Shown: positions 8,659 through 16,877 of the stretch, piece by piece
Position numbering within the stretch: the stretch's first letter is position 1
How the letters are laid out: each line of letters begins with the position of its first letter
From: an uncultured Bacilli bacterium
GTDB lineage: Bacteria; Bacillota_I; Bacilli_A; RF39; UBA660
Direction of reading: 5' to 3'
Length of the DNA stretch: 42,635 nucleotides
Assembly (NCBI GenBank): GCA_944350385.1
Contig: CALVOV010000009.1
Coordinates: 1-42,635 of the forward strand
The notes under the pieces: model-generated
Databases searched by the model: none
What the model was told of the DNA's origin: nothing
Seen by the model: only the letters and a program-made list of their open reading frames with translations
Program-made: the position numbers and the translations under genes

Positions 8659-9556
8659 AAATATCTAAAATCCCTAATATTACAATACCTATAATTACCA
8701 AAAATATTGCAAAATATTCTTTTATACTTAATTTTTCCTTTAAAAATATTCTAGATAACAACATAGATAACACACAATAAGATCCAATAATAGGAGCAGC
8801 AATTACACTACTTCCACTCATAGCAAAAACATAAAAAAACTGCCCTATAGTTTCAAAAATAGCTGCTAATAATTTATTTTTCTCTTTAGATATTTTAAAA
8901 GAATCACCATTTATCTTTAAATAAATAAAAGTAATTAATCCATAAATAAAGAAAGTATATTCATAAGCTATTAAAGCGGCATCTTCACTAATTAAACCTG
9001 CATAATCTAAATATATAGCATCTAAAAATGTTCCTAATCCATCTATTAAACAATAACCAAGTGGAAACAAAATTGTTAACGCTAATATTTTTTGTAAAGA
9101 ATTATTCTTTTTATATTCTTTTCTTTCAGTTTTATTTTCTTGAAGTTGAATAATTGATAAAAACGCTATACCTACAAAAATAAGAGCAAAGGCAACATAC
9201 GCAGGTATGCTTAACTGCTCTTTAAAAAAAATTAATAATAGTAAAGCAGTAATTACTCCACTAGTATTTTGAATAGGACTACAAATAGATAATTCTAAAT
9301 ATCTAAGTCCCTTATAGCCAATAACCATACTAGCAATATAACAAAGAGAAACTGGTAAATATTTAATTAAATCCATAAAATGAATTTCTAAAGAATTGGT
9401 AAATAGATAAAATGTAGCATGAATTCCCATAATAAGACCAACTGCAATGCCTGTCTTTAAATGTGAGTTTTTATCTTTATTATTATTACCAACTTTATAA
9501 AATAAATCAGCAATTCCCCAAGCAAAAAATGTTAAAAATGTACAAATAATCCACAT
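8657..9556 (-). CDS. EamA (DMT superfamily) transporter
   Basis: A 299-aa integral membrane protein with ten hydrophobic helices in two homologous halves, the layout of the drug/metabolite transporter superfamily. Each half carries the typical end signature, such as ISIPAYVAFALIFVGI in half one and LSIKEYFAIFLVIIGIVILG in half two. The substrate cannot be told from sequence; relatives export metabolites or amino acids. Start has TTGGAGG about 7 nt upstream. Single-gene unit, with terminators on both sides. Confidence 0.85.
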   Translation of the reverse strand: MWIICTFLTFFAWGIADLFYKVGNNNKDKNSHLKTGIAVGLIMGIHATFYLFTNSLEIHFMDLIKYLPVSLCYIASMVIGYKGLRYLELSICSPIQNTSGVITALLLLIFFKEQLSIPAYVAFALIFVGIAFLSIIQLQENKTERKEYKKNNSLQKILALTILFPLGYCLIDGLGTFLDAIYLDYAGLISEDAALIAYEYTFFIYGLITFIYLKINGDSFKISKEKNKLLAAIFETIGQFFYVFAMSGSSVIAAPIIGSYCVLSMLLSRIFLKEKLSIKEYFAIFLVIIGIVILGILDI

Positions 9557-9605
9557 ATTAAACCTCCAAACAGGAATATTTTATCATAAAACCTGTTTTT
9601 TTAAA

Positions 9606-9631
9606 GAAAAAAATTGATATGTATATCAATT
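9606..9631 (-). terminator. Terminator after the glycine-rich protein gene
   Basis: Minus-strand stem AATTGATAT/ATATCAATT with a 2-nt centre, followed by seven T. Confidence 0.75.
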
Positions 9632-11721
9632 TAATTTCCCATATAGGTTATCTTAACATAACCATCACCAATTTTAGCATATTGACTGGTTGGTATTTCT
9701 GAAACATTCTCTACAGAAATAGTTTTAGTTTCATATTCTTCTGATTCTTCACATGAAAAACAATACATTGCTTTAGTGTTCAAAAGACTATTTCCAATAT
9801 ATCCAGAGCCACCAGCATTAAGTCCTCCACATAAACCAAAGCCACCATAGCCAGAATTAGAACCAAAGTTGCAAGTCCCTTCATTAATGGCCTGATTACC
9901 ACCTTCGTATTTTAATATAACATCACTATTAGGATAATAGGCATCAGAAGATCCACCAATATATCCACCACCTGAACCAGAATGAATTGTTTTATAATTG
10001 ACTGAATACAAATAATTTCCAGAGCCACCACCAGAGACAATAAGTAATGAAGAAATATCATTCTTTAATGAATTTAATAATCCAGAGTTTTTTGCAATAT
10101 ATGTGGCTCCTCCACCAGTAGTGACAAGATATTCAGATTCATTCAAAATATAATTTGTAAATGCTTGTGCAACAACTTCATAATCTAAATCAATTGCCAC
10201 TTCTGATAAATAATCACCCTCTAGAATTAGATTTTGCATTGTCGTATTTTTTAGTAATTCTAAAGCATTACTTTTAATACTATTATCATCATCACCGAAA
10301 TATTCTCTAGCTGATACCAAACGATTACTTGCATTATACTTACTACTTAATGAAACATAGTATTTTTCTAAAGTAGTACTTAAATTTTCTAAATCTAAAT
10401 CACTGCTTCTATAAATATTTAAAGCATCCAAATCTGAATACATATCTGAAGTTCCAAAATAAGTATCTGCATTTGTTCCAATTAAAGTTTCTACATACTC
10501 TAATAAAACTTGTCTATCTGTAATATTATTTTCTATTCGGTAATAAGGTATACTACTTAAAACTTGCATTAAATCCATTACCCAATTGGCATAATCAGAA
10601 CTAAATGAAACAGAATCTATTTCAAATGAATTACCATTATCATAATAATTATTTAGTACAACCATTAAATGACGAATATTTATTTTTTCATTTGTAGAAA
10701 AATCTATAAAATATTCATCTTCACCAATATCAACTGTACCAGTACTATCAACATAATTCACAAAAGAATAATCTATATAACCTAATATATCATTCCAATA
10801 TCTTTGATCATAAGGTCCTTTTCTTAAATAATCAAAACACAATTTTGAAATAGAAAGATTACTACCATATTCTGTTTTATATTGGATAGCAAGATTTTCT
10901 AATTTTTTTAACTCAGCTAACACTTTCATATTATGTTCATAAGAAGTGCTATTATAAGTAGTACTTAACAAGCTACTATTATAATCTTCACCTTTACCTC
11001 CAATATGAATATATAATTTTTCACCCTTATTTAAAGTTATATTACCAATAGAATATCCACCATAACCACCTGTAATTGAATTACCACTAAAATCTAAAGT
11101 CCCACCTTGAGCACCCCAGGATTCCAACTTATAAATGCCTGCTTTAGATACATAGAAAATTTGTTCTCTATCTATATACTCATAATTCCATGATGAAACA
11201 TCACTAGGCCTAGCCTGAATATAACTTAAATTAAATCCAATATTTAAATTATCTATTGCAATAAAATCTTCAATATCATAACTATATTCAAGATGAATAA
11301 TAAATTTTCTGGCAGCACCAGCTTGTAAATAATCACCAACATTAACACTAGTACCATCAGCATATTTCAAAGTACATTCAAAATAATTACTAAAAGCAGA
11401 ATCTATGCCAGTAAATTCAAAACTTTCCATCGTAGCATCCAACGTTCCATCATTAATTATATAAACACTAAAATCTATATAATCACCTGGCTTTTTAAAA
11501 CTTCCAGAAAGAGAAATAGACATATCATCAGCAATACTATAATTAGCATTTTCAATAGTAGAATCCAAAATTTTTAGTTCATCTAAGTATACACTAAACC
11601 TATTTTGAACAAAACTAAAAGATCCTAATAAATTTAAACTAGAAGTAAGTACAGCATAACCAATGCTAATACTAATTATTAATATAAAAACTAATAAATA
11701 AATCAAAATCTTTTTCTTCAT
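9631..11721 (-). CDS. Secreted or anchored glycine-rich (ALK/LTK-like) protein with a large inserted domain
   Basis: A 696-aa protein. Residues 1-30 form a signal or anchor helix ending in SIGYAVLTSSL, typical of camelysin/TasA-type surface proteins; ~31-170 read as a beta-sandwich (LSGSFKKPGDYIDFSVYIIND). From ~178 a glycine-rich domain (PF12810-like) begins: YVSKAGIYKLESWGAQGG, then GGYGGYSIGNITL and IHIGGKGE (to 245). It resumes at ~534 with TTGGGATYIA, LLIVSGGG (559-566) and further Gly-rich turns with a Cys pair (CFSC). The intervening ~285 residues (247-533) are not glycine-rich and look like a separate domain inserted in a surface loop. The only ribosome binding site seen is weak (AAGGGTG, far upstream). 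Surface adhesion or matrix role is inferred. Confidence 0.7.
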   Translation of the reverse strand: MKKKILIYLLVFILIISISIGYAVLTSSLNLLGSFSFVQNRFSVYLDELKILDSTIENANYSIADDMSISLSGSFKKPGDYIDFSVYIINDGTLDATMESFEFTGIDSAFSNYFECTLKYADGTSVNVGDYLQAGAARKFIIHLEYSYDIEDFIAIDNLNIGFNLSYIQARPSDVSSWNYEYIDREQIFYVSKAGIYKLESWGAQGGTLDFSGNSITGGYGGYSIGNITLNKGEKLYIHIGGKGEDYNSSLLSTTYNSTSYEHNMKVLAELKKLENLAIQYKTEYGSNLSISKLCFDYLRKGPYDQRYWNDILGYIDYSFVNYVDSTGTVDIGEDEYFIDFSTNEKINIRHLMVVLNNYYDNGNSFEIDSVSFSSDYANWVMDLMQVLSSIPYYRIENNITDRQVLLEYVETLIGTNADTYFGTSDMYSDLDALNIYRSSDLDLENLSTTLEKYYVSLSSKYNASNRLVSAREYFGDDDNSIKSNALELLKNTTMQNLILEGDYLSEVAIDLDYEVVAQAFTNYILNESEYLVTTGGGATYIAKNSGLLNSLKNDISSLLIVSGGGSGNYLYSVNYKTIHSGSGGGYIGGSSDAYYPNSDVILKYEGGNQAINEGTCNFGSNSGYGGFGLCGGLNAGGSGYIGNSLLNTKAMYCFSCEESEEYETKTISVENVSEIPTSQYAKIGDGYVKITYMGN

Positions 11722-11782
11722 TCTAGCAACAGCACCCTTTTACTTTAATTAAGAATAACAAAGATATAAGAAAAAATCAAAT

Positions 11783-11808
11783 AAAAAGAATAGTATTTCT
11801 ACTATTCT
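11783..11808 (-). terminator. Terminator after glmS
   Basis: Minus-strand stem AGAATAGTA/TACTATTCT (11787-11795 with 11800-11808), 4-nt loop, then a T-rich tail; overlaps the glmS stop. Confidence 0.8.
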
Positions 11809-13556
11809 ACTGTGACAGATTTAGCTAAGTTTCTAGGCTTATCAATATCTAAATTTTTATAACAAGCAGTATAATAACCAATTAATTGTAAAACTGGAAC
11901 AACCAATAAAGATTGAAAATAACTACTTACCTTTGGAACAACATATCTAAATCCATGATTAGGAACTTCATTATTATTTGTAATGGTATAAATACTAGCA
12001 TCTCTAGACTTAACTTCTACAACATTTGATTCTGTTTTATCCATAATCTTTTTATCTGTAATTATTGCAAATACTGGAACGCCTTTTTCAATTAATGAAA
12101 TAGTTCCATGCTTTAATTCACCTGCTTGAAAAGCCTCACTATGAATGTATGAAACTTCCTTTAATTTCAAACTACCTTCCATACACATTGCATAATCAAT
12201 ACCACGTCCTATAAAGAAAGCATCATGAACTTGATAAATTTCTTTCGCAACATTTTCAAAAATTTCTCTATCACCTAATACTTTATTTAATAATGCTGGA
12301 ATTTTTTTAGCTTCCATCAAAGCTTCCTTATTTTGATTAGCTCTAATAGTAAGAAGTGCTAACATTGCCACTTGTAATATATATGCTTTAGTAGTAGCAA
12401 CTGCTACTTCAACACCAGCTCCAATAAATAATGCATTGTCAGCTTCTCTTGCAATAGTACTAGTTTCAACATTAACAATAGCCAAAGTATCAATATTATC
12501 CTCTTTAGCTTTTCTCATAGCAGCAATAGTATCAGCAGTTTCACCAGATTGCGAAATTAGTATAACTAAAGTCTTTCTATCATAAATAACTTTCTTATAA
12601 CGATATTCAGAAGCACATTCAACATAACATTTAATATTGCATTTTTCTTCTAATAAATTTGCCCCAATAATACCTGCATACATAGCTGAACCACAAGCCA
12701 CTATATGAATCTCTTTATATTTCAATAAATCAGGTAAATTAGAAAAATTTTCATATTTTTTAAATAAATTATCTAAGACTTTTGGCTCTTCCATGATTTC
12801 TTTCAACATAAAATGTTCATAACCACACTTGTCAGAGTCTTCTGCTGTTATATTAGCATGAATAACCTTTTTGTGAATCATTTCCCCATTACTAAATACT
12901 TCAATGTTGTTCTTTGTTAAGATAGCAATTTCACCCTCATCAAGTAAACTATAATCTTTTGTATAATTTACAATCGCAGCAATATCAGAAGCTATAAAAT
13001 TGCCATCTTTTCCATATCCAATGATAAGTGGAGAGTCTTTTCTAACTGCATATAACTTATCATCATCATCATCAAATAATATTCCAAAAGCATAACTTCC
13101 TTTTATTTTAGAAATTGCTTTTTTAATTGCAAATAAAGCATTATCATCATAATATTTATCAATTAAAGCAGCTGCTACTTCTGTATCGGTATTACTATTA
13201 AAAATAACTCCTTCTTCTTCTAATTCAGTTTTTAAATTTGCAGCATTTTCAATAATACCATTATGCACTAATGTAACTCTACCAATTTTATGGGGATGAG
13301 CATTTTCTTCAGTAACTCCTCCATGAGTAGCCCATCTCGTATGACCAATACCAATATTAGCATCTAACAAATCAGTTTTTTTCAATTTTTCTTCTAAATT
13401 ACTAATTCTTCCAACAGTCTTAATAATTTGAACTTTATCATCTTTTTTTAAAGCTATTCCACTAGAATCATAACCTCTATACTCTAGTTTTTTCAAACCG
13501 CTAATTAAAATTTCTTTTGGATGTTGTTCTCCAACATATCCAACTATTCCACACAT
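11802..13556 (-). CDS. glmS: Glutamine-fructose-6-phosphate aminotransferase GlmS
   Basis: Catalyses glutamine + fructose-6-phosphate to glucosamine-6-phosphate + glutamate, the first step to UDP-GlcNAc for cell wall. The N-terminal glutaminase domain has nucleophile Cys2 (MCGIVGYVGE), GHTRWATHG and the SNTDTEV loop. Two SIS isomerase domains follow (VACGSAMYAG, LISQSGETADT, FIGRG), then the invariant C-terminal DKPRNLAKSVTVE. At 584 aa it is slightly shorter than the usual ~600. Start ATG 13556 follows GTGGAGG. Its 5' leader is a glmS ribozyme, so the mRNA is expected to be cut and destabilised when glucosamine-6-phosphate is abundant. Confidence 0.97.
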   Translation of the reverse strand: MCGIVGYVGEQHPKEILISGLKKLEYRGYDSSGIALKKDDKVQIIKTVGRISNLEEKLKKTDLLDANIGIGHTRWATHGGVTEENAHPHKIGRVTLVHNGIIENAANLKTELEEEGVIFNSNTDTEVAAALIDKYYDDNALFAIKKAISKIKGSYAFGILFDDDDDKLYAVRKDSPLIIGYGKDGNFIASDIAAIVNYTKDYSLLDEGEIAILTKNNIEVFSNGEMIHKKVIHANITAEDSDKCGYEHFMLKEIMEEPKVLDNLFKKYENFSNLPDLLKYKEIHIVACGSAMYAGIIGANLLEEKCNIKCYVECASEYRYKKVIYDRKTLVILISQSGETADTIAAMRKAKEDNIDTLAIVNVETSTIAREADNALFIGAGVEVAVATTKAYILQVAMLALLTIRANQNKEALMEAKKIPALLNKVLGDREIFENVAKEIYQVHDAFFIGRGIDYAMCMEGSLKLKEVSYIHSEAFQAGELKHGTISLIEKGVPVFAIITDKKIMDKTESNVVEVKSRDASIYTITNNNEVPNHGFRYVVPKVSSYFQSLLVVPVLQLIGYYTACYKNLDIDKPRNLAKSVTVE

Positions 13557-13564
13557 ATTTTTCC

Positions 13565-13733
13565 TCCACTATAAAAAATAAGTAAGGATATATATTTTGT
13601 TATAATTTTGATTTTACTTTTTAATATATATCTAACGAACCACTCTAGTCCGTAGTAGCATCCGCCGAGTCTTTCGATAACTACTAACCTCGTCAACTAT
13701 ATAGTCCAGGCGCTCAAATGTTTATACAACCTT
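13565..13733 (-). ncRNA. glmS ribozyme (glucosamine-6-phosphate activated)
   Basis: The minus strand upstream of glmS carries the glmS ribozyme core. It reads AGCGCCTGGACT at the cleavage site, then GTTGACGAGG, GTTATCGAAAGACTCGGCGG and ATGCTACTACGG, in the order and spacing of the family (RF00234). Self-cleavage is expected between A at 13714 and G at 13713. The 3' part down to the ribosome binding site is AT-rich and its exact boundary is approximate. Known role: sense glucosamine-6-phosphate and shut off glmS. Confidence 0.95.
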
Positions 13734-13753
13734 TCATTAAACATCCTAACAAT

Positions 13754-13783
13754 ATTATATGCATAATATTAAAGAAAAAGCAA
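13754..13783 (-). promoter_or_regulatory. glmS promoter
   Basis: Minus strand TTGCTT (13783-13778), 18-nt spacer, TATAAT (13759-13754). Predicted start near 13747, about 33 nt before the ribozyme cleavage site. Confidence 0.6.
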
Positions 13784-13792
13784 ATCCCCAAG

Positions 13793-13826
13793 AAAAAAAC
13801 TGTCAAGCTTAACACAAGACAGTTTT
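13793..13826 (-). terminator. Terminator after the HTH regulator gene
   Basis: Minus-strand stem AAACTGTC/GACAGTTT with a 13-nt loop and a run of seven T; the stem includes the last codons of the HTH gene. It separates that gene from the glmS promoter. Confidence 0.7.
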
Positions 13827-14183
13827 AGTATAATCAAACAAGTATTCATTAATAGTATCTATATCATAGATATTATTAGTTATACAATATCTCAAAACTA
13901 AATCAAAATCATCAGTAGTACTAAGAGAGTATCCTGCACTTTCTAACAATTTTGTCGAATCACTCAAATTTAATTTAAGTGAAATACATAATTTTAAAAT
14001 ATTTTCTCTACATAAATTGTAATGTTCATTACATCTTATTTTAGAGAATAACCTTCTATCGATACCTGCTCTATTGTAGACATCTGAGTCTTTTTCACCA
14101 CTTCTATCAATAAATGAAAAAAGTAGTTTTTGAAAACTTGTTGTCTTAAATTGATTTAGGTATTTATCTAGTGTCATATTCAT
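13809..14183 (-). CDS. Small HTH (XRE-like) regulator
   Basis: A 124-aa protein. The central part (about residues 28-90) has the pattern of a lambda-repressor-like HTH: KDSDVYNRAGIDRRLFSKIR, then ENILKLCISLKLNLSDSTKLLESAGYSLS. The conserved tail DLVLRYCITNNIYDIDTINEYLFDY is shared with a widespread group of short HTH proteins of unknown target. Start ATG 14183 follows GGGAGG by 6 nt. It has its own promoter with a perfect inverted repeat just downstream of the predicted start, consistent with autoregulation. It sits between the structured RNA candidate and glmS. Confidence 0.75.
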   Translation of the reverse strand: MNMTLDKYLNQFKTTSFQKLLFSFIDRSGEKDSDVYNRAGIDRRLFSKIRCNEHYNLCRENILKLCISLKLNLSDSTKLLESAGYSLSTTDDFDLVLRYCITNNIYDIDTINEYLFDYTKTVLC

Positions 14184-14246
14184 ACAAATCCTCCCTCACT
14201 AACATAAATAAATTAGCCACAAACATTTCCTTTGAGAATTTTTTAC

Positions 14247-14265
14247 GAAATTTCCACTAAATTTC
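14247..14265 (-). promoter_or_regulatory. Inverted repeat, possible operator of the HTH gene
   Basis: Perfect 7+5+7 inverted repeat GAAATTT-N5-AAATTTC, located about +7 to +25 from the predicted transcription start of the HTH gene, a position suited to repression. Inference only. Confidence 0.4.
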
Positions 14266-14278
14266 TAAATCGATATAA

Positions 14279-14307
14279 ATTTTATCATTGAGTTATATTT
14301 TTGTCAA
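14279..14307 (-). promoter_or_regulatory. Promoter of the HTH regulator gene
   Basis: Minus strand TTGACA (14307-14302), 17-nt spacer, TAAAAT (14284-14279) with a TG just before the -10 (extended -10). One of the best promoter matches in the window. Confidence 0.7.
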
Positions 14308-14385
14308 TCATTAGAAACACTTAACAAATAAATTAAGATGCTCCTCACATTAATCTTATATAAACAAGTATATTCAGCCAATAAC

Positions 14386-14868
14386 AAACAAAAGCCCTGA
14401 AAGGAAGCAAACCTTTTTCCACTTCTGCCTAAGCTTTCACCCCAAGATTATAAGAGAATAATACTCTTATTCCCAACACGCATTAGAATCATATTTTTTA
14501 TCTTCCTATTGCAGATTTGTGCCAGGAAACTAGAATCAGATCTTATAGTATATCACTATACCTCAACTGCAAATTCATTTAAGTCTTATTGGTAACTCAG
14601 TTTCATCTCTATCCACCACAGATAGTAACTCCACTGTTCTACTAATCTATTTTGTATTTCTACTAATAGCCTTTCAAAGATTGACTCGATCGTATCTATG
14701 CCTTTACTCTCAGATATAAGACTACCACTATCTCTTTAATGACTTCAGGCCACTCCTAGAATTATTATCACTAATAACTCCTACTCTATCCATTGCAATT
14801 CACACTACAACTAAAAAGGACGAGATAATGTCTATGCTACTTTGCTAGTAGTTTTTCACATAGTTCTT
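14386..14868 (-). ncRNA. Candidate large structured non-coding RNA (family not identified)
   Basis: The gap 14184-14957 has no plausible ORF on either strand. The part from about 14386 to 14868 is visibly richer in G+C than other intergenic DNA here, as structured RNAs are in AT-rich genomes. On the minus strand it begins with a two-level hairpin (CTATG...CATAG enclosing CTAC/GTAG, 14863-14832). Further helices are AGTTATTA/TAATAATT (14779-14760), CTATC/GATAG (14625-14609), a long-range TTGCAG/CTGCAA (14572-14509) enclosing TATAGT/ACTATA (14560-14544), and ATAAGAG/CTCTTAT (14470-14450). The 3' end has AAAGG/CCTTT followed by a T-rich stretch (14416-14386). It is not tmRNA, RNase P or SRP RNA by motif. 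Size would suit ROOL- or GOLLD-like ornate RNAs, but that is a guess. Confidence 0.6.
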
Positions 14869-14896
14869 AATTTATTTGTCAAAGATCTCTAATCAA
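14869..14896 (-). promoter_or_regulatory. Candidate promoter of the structured RNA
   Basis: Minus strand TTGATT (14896-14891), 16-nt spacer, TAAATT (14874-14869). Transcription would start right at the 5' hairpin of the RNA candidate. A better -35 (TTGACA, 14882-14877) lacks a good -10 at proper distance. Confidence 0.4.
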
Positions 14897-14925
14897 TTGA
14901 TATATATATATTATATCAATAAATA

Positions 14926-14956
14926 CAAAAAAAATGTCTCTTTAGAAGAGACATTT
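14926..14956 (-). terminator. Terminator after the Clp-type ATPase gene
   Basis: Minus-strand stem AAATGTCTC/GAGACATTT, 7-nt loop, then a run of eight or more T. It isolates the structured RNA region from the rdgB/Clp operon. Confidence 0.85.
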
Positions 14957-14957
14957 A

Positions 14958-15905
14958 CTATTCGGTAGCTAATCTTTCTAATGATGAATCCTCATGATTA
15001 TCATCTAATTGTTCAGCAAATACTTGATCAAACTCTACAATAGCTTTATTTATTACATCTGGATAAATATTTTTACTATTAAGAATAGCATTTCTAAAAT
15101 CAATAGCTTTTACTTCATGACGATTATCAAATAAAGCATTAGAAAACGCTTCCTGAACTAAGGTTAAAGTAACATCAGGATAACGGGAACCAATTTCATA
15201 TATTCTTTTATACTCAGAAGTAATATCAGTAATAAACTCCATCATCTTTCTAATAATATATGAAGTATAATTCATCTTCACCCCTGTTCTTTTCTCTATT
15301 TTTGGTAAAGTTCCAACTAATATTTCTATATTTTCATCCCTAGTAGGTTCTGCAATCTCAACTTTTTGGAAACGTCTAACAAAAGCTTTATCTCTTAAAA
15401 TATATCTTTCATATTCATCAGTAGTAGTAGCACCAATTACTTTAATATCACCACGATCTAATGCAGGTTTAAACATATTTGCAAAATCTAACGCTTCTCC
15501 CTTTGAACCCATCAAAGTATGAATTTCATCAATAAATAAAATTAACTTTGTTTCACTCTTTAGTTCCTCTAATAATATTTGAACCTTTGCCTCACCTGTG
15601 ATAGGATCTACTCCCAATAAAGCGGAAGTATTAATTTTAATTACTTGATAACCTTTTAAAGCATCCGGAATTAGTCCTTTTTGAATTCTATAAGCTAATC
15701 CCTCAACGCAAGCAGTTTTACCAACACCAGGTTTTCCCACTAAAACAGCACTCTTATCTGGAGTAAGTAAAATAAGGATTAGTTGTTTTATTTGTTCATC
15801 TCTACCAATAGCTGGATTAGTAACATATTGTTTATTTTGAAAATTTTCACCATAAGTTTTTAAAACACTTGTTCTCTTAGCTTTAATATTAAATTCTTCA
15901 TTCAT
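14958..15905 (-). CDS. Stand-alone single-module Clp-type AAA+ ATPase
   Basis: A 315-aa protein matching only the first AAA module (D1) of ClpB/ClpC. It shows Walker A GKPGVGKT (57-64), Walker B LILFIDEIHTL (Asp126-Glu127), sensor-1 region VIGATTTDEYERY, arginine finger region KAFVRRFQKV, and a small helical C-terminal subdomain with SRYPDVTLTLVQEA. It lacks the N-domain, the coiled-coil middle domain and the second AAA module, so it is not a truncated gene by accident: both ends are intact, with AAGGAG before the start and a terminator after the stop. Probably an oligomeric remodelling ATPase with an unknown partner. Co-transcribed with rdgB (24-bp gap). Confidence 0.8.
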   Translation of the reverse strand: MNEEFNIKAKRTSVLKTYGENFQNKQYVTNPAIGRDEQIKQLILILLTPDKSAVLVGKPGVGKTACVEGLAYRIQKGLIPDALKGYQVIKINTSALLGVDPITGEAKVQILLEELKSETKLILFIDEIHTLMGSKGEALDFANMFKPALDRGDIKVIGATTTDEYERYILRDKAFVRRFQKVEIAEPTRDENIEILVGTLPKIEKRTGVKMNYTSYIIRKMMEFITDITSEYKRIYEIGSRYPDVTLTLVQEAFSNALFDNRHEVKAIDFRNAILNSKNIYPDVINKAIVEFDQVFAEQLDDNHEDSSLERLATE

Positions 15906-15929
15906 AATAACAGCTCCTTATCAGTAAGA

Positions 15930-16475
15930 TTATAACATACTTTTTAATTTCTGAAGTGCCAAATAACGTGCACTAATTTTATTTTTCTCTATAGATGTCA
16001 ATTCTGCTAAAGTCTTACCATTATCTAATTCAACTATTGGATCAAATCCAAAACCATTTTCCCCTCTAGGAGGTACGATTTTACCATCCAATGAACCAAT
16101 ACCGACTAATTCCTTTTCTCCATTATAATAAACTAAAACACATTTTACATGGCACGTTTTATCTTTATTCTTAACCTGCTCTACTAAATATTGATTACGT
16201 TCTATATCACTAGCATCTGGCCCCAAGAACCTAGCTGTATGTACTCCAGGAAAATTTCCTAAAGAATCTATTATAAGGCCAGAGTCATCAGCAATTACTT
16301 CTTCATGACAAGCATCATATATTTCATAAGCTTTTTTTCTAGCATTATCATAAAATGTTTCTCCATCTTCTATAATATCAATATCAATATTTAGATCTTT
16401 TAATGACTTAATATCATCACCTAATATCTGCCTAACTTCTTTTAATTTTGATTTATTATTACTAGCAAAAACCAT
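15930..16475 (-). CDS. rdgB: RdgB/HAM1 non-canonical purine NTP pyrophosphatase
   Basis: A 181-aa house-cleaning enzyme that hydrolyses dITP/ITP/XTP to monophosphates, keeping deaminated purines out of DNA and RNA. Family motifs are clear: N-terminal FASNNKSKLKEV (substrate phosphate binding), EDGETFYDNARKKA, the metal-binding acidic segment VIADDSGLIID, the PGVHTARFLG loop, GFGFDPI and the late SARYLALQKL. It is slightly shorter than the usual ~195 aa. Start ATG 16475 preceded by AGGTGTTAAT. First gene of a two-gene operon with the Clp-type ATPase. Confidence 0.93.
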   Translation of the reverse strand: MVFASNNKSKLKEVRQILGDDIKSLKDLNIDIDIIEDGETFYDNARKKAYEIYDACHEEVIADDSGLIIDSLGNFPGVHTARFLGPDASDIERNQYLVEQVKNKDKTCHVKCVLVYYNGEKELVGIGSLDGKIVPPRGENGFGFDPIVELDNGKTLAELTSIEKNKISARYLALQKLKSML

Positions 16476-16530
16476 ATTAACACCTACTAGTCATATTATA
16501 TAGTAAAAAAAGGAAAAGAAAAATAAAAAA

Positions 16531-16559
16531 ATAAAAAAAACACAAGCCAAGTAACTTGT
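16531..16559 (-). terminator. Terminator after the cold-shock gene
   Basis: Minus-strand stem ACAAG/CTTGT with 8-nt loop followed by nine or more T, just after the csp stop. Confidence 0.65.
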
Positions 16560-16561
16560 AT

Positions 16562-16777
16562 TTAATATGCAGAACCTAATTGAGAAACATCTCTTGCTTG
16601 TAAACCTTTTGGAGTAGTAATAAGTTCAAATTGTACTAATTCATCACTTTTAAGTGTTTTATACCCATCAATATTAATTGCTGAATAATGAACAAAAATA
16701 TCTTCATATTCTTTATAAGTAATAAATCCATATCCTTTCTCATTATTAAACCACTTAACTTTTCCTATCATTTTCAT
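16562..16777 (-). CDS. Cold-shock domain protein (CspA/CspB family)
   Basis: A ~70-aa single OB-fold nucleic-acid-binding protein. RNP1-like GYGFITY and RNP2-like DIFVHYSAI are both present after the family's GKVKWFNNEKGYG start, and the end VQFELITTPKGLQARDV is typical. The reading can be extended upstream to 16900, but that extension is unrelated and hydrophobic. The ribosome binding region GAAGGAAAAGAGG points to ATG 16777 or ATG 16771; with 16771 the protein would begin MIGKVKWF, closest to relatives. A ~100-bp gap upstream could hold a regulatory leader, as csp genes often have. RNA chaperone role is from the family. Confidence 0.92.
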   Translation of the reverse strand: MKMIGKVKWFNNEKGYGFITYKEYEDIFVHYSAINIDGYKTLKSDELVQFELITTPKGLQARDVSQLGSAY

Positions 16778-16877
16778 AACCTCTTTTCCTTCAAATTTAA
16801 TACAGTTTACTCTGTACAAATAAGATAGTACTACAAAACAATTATCAAAATATAAAAAAGTGATTAATGGTAATTTT

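Noticed and set aside
14386..14868. tmRNA, RNase P RNA or a group II intron in the structured intergenic region
   Set aside because: No tag-peptide coding segment, no GAGGAAAGTCC/ACAGAA P-RNA core and no domain V or intron-encoded protein are seen.
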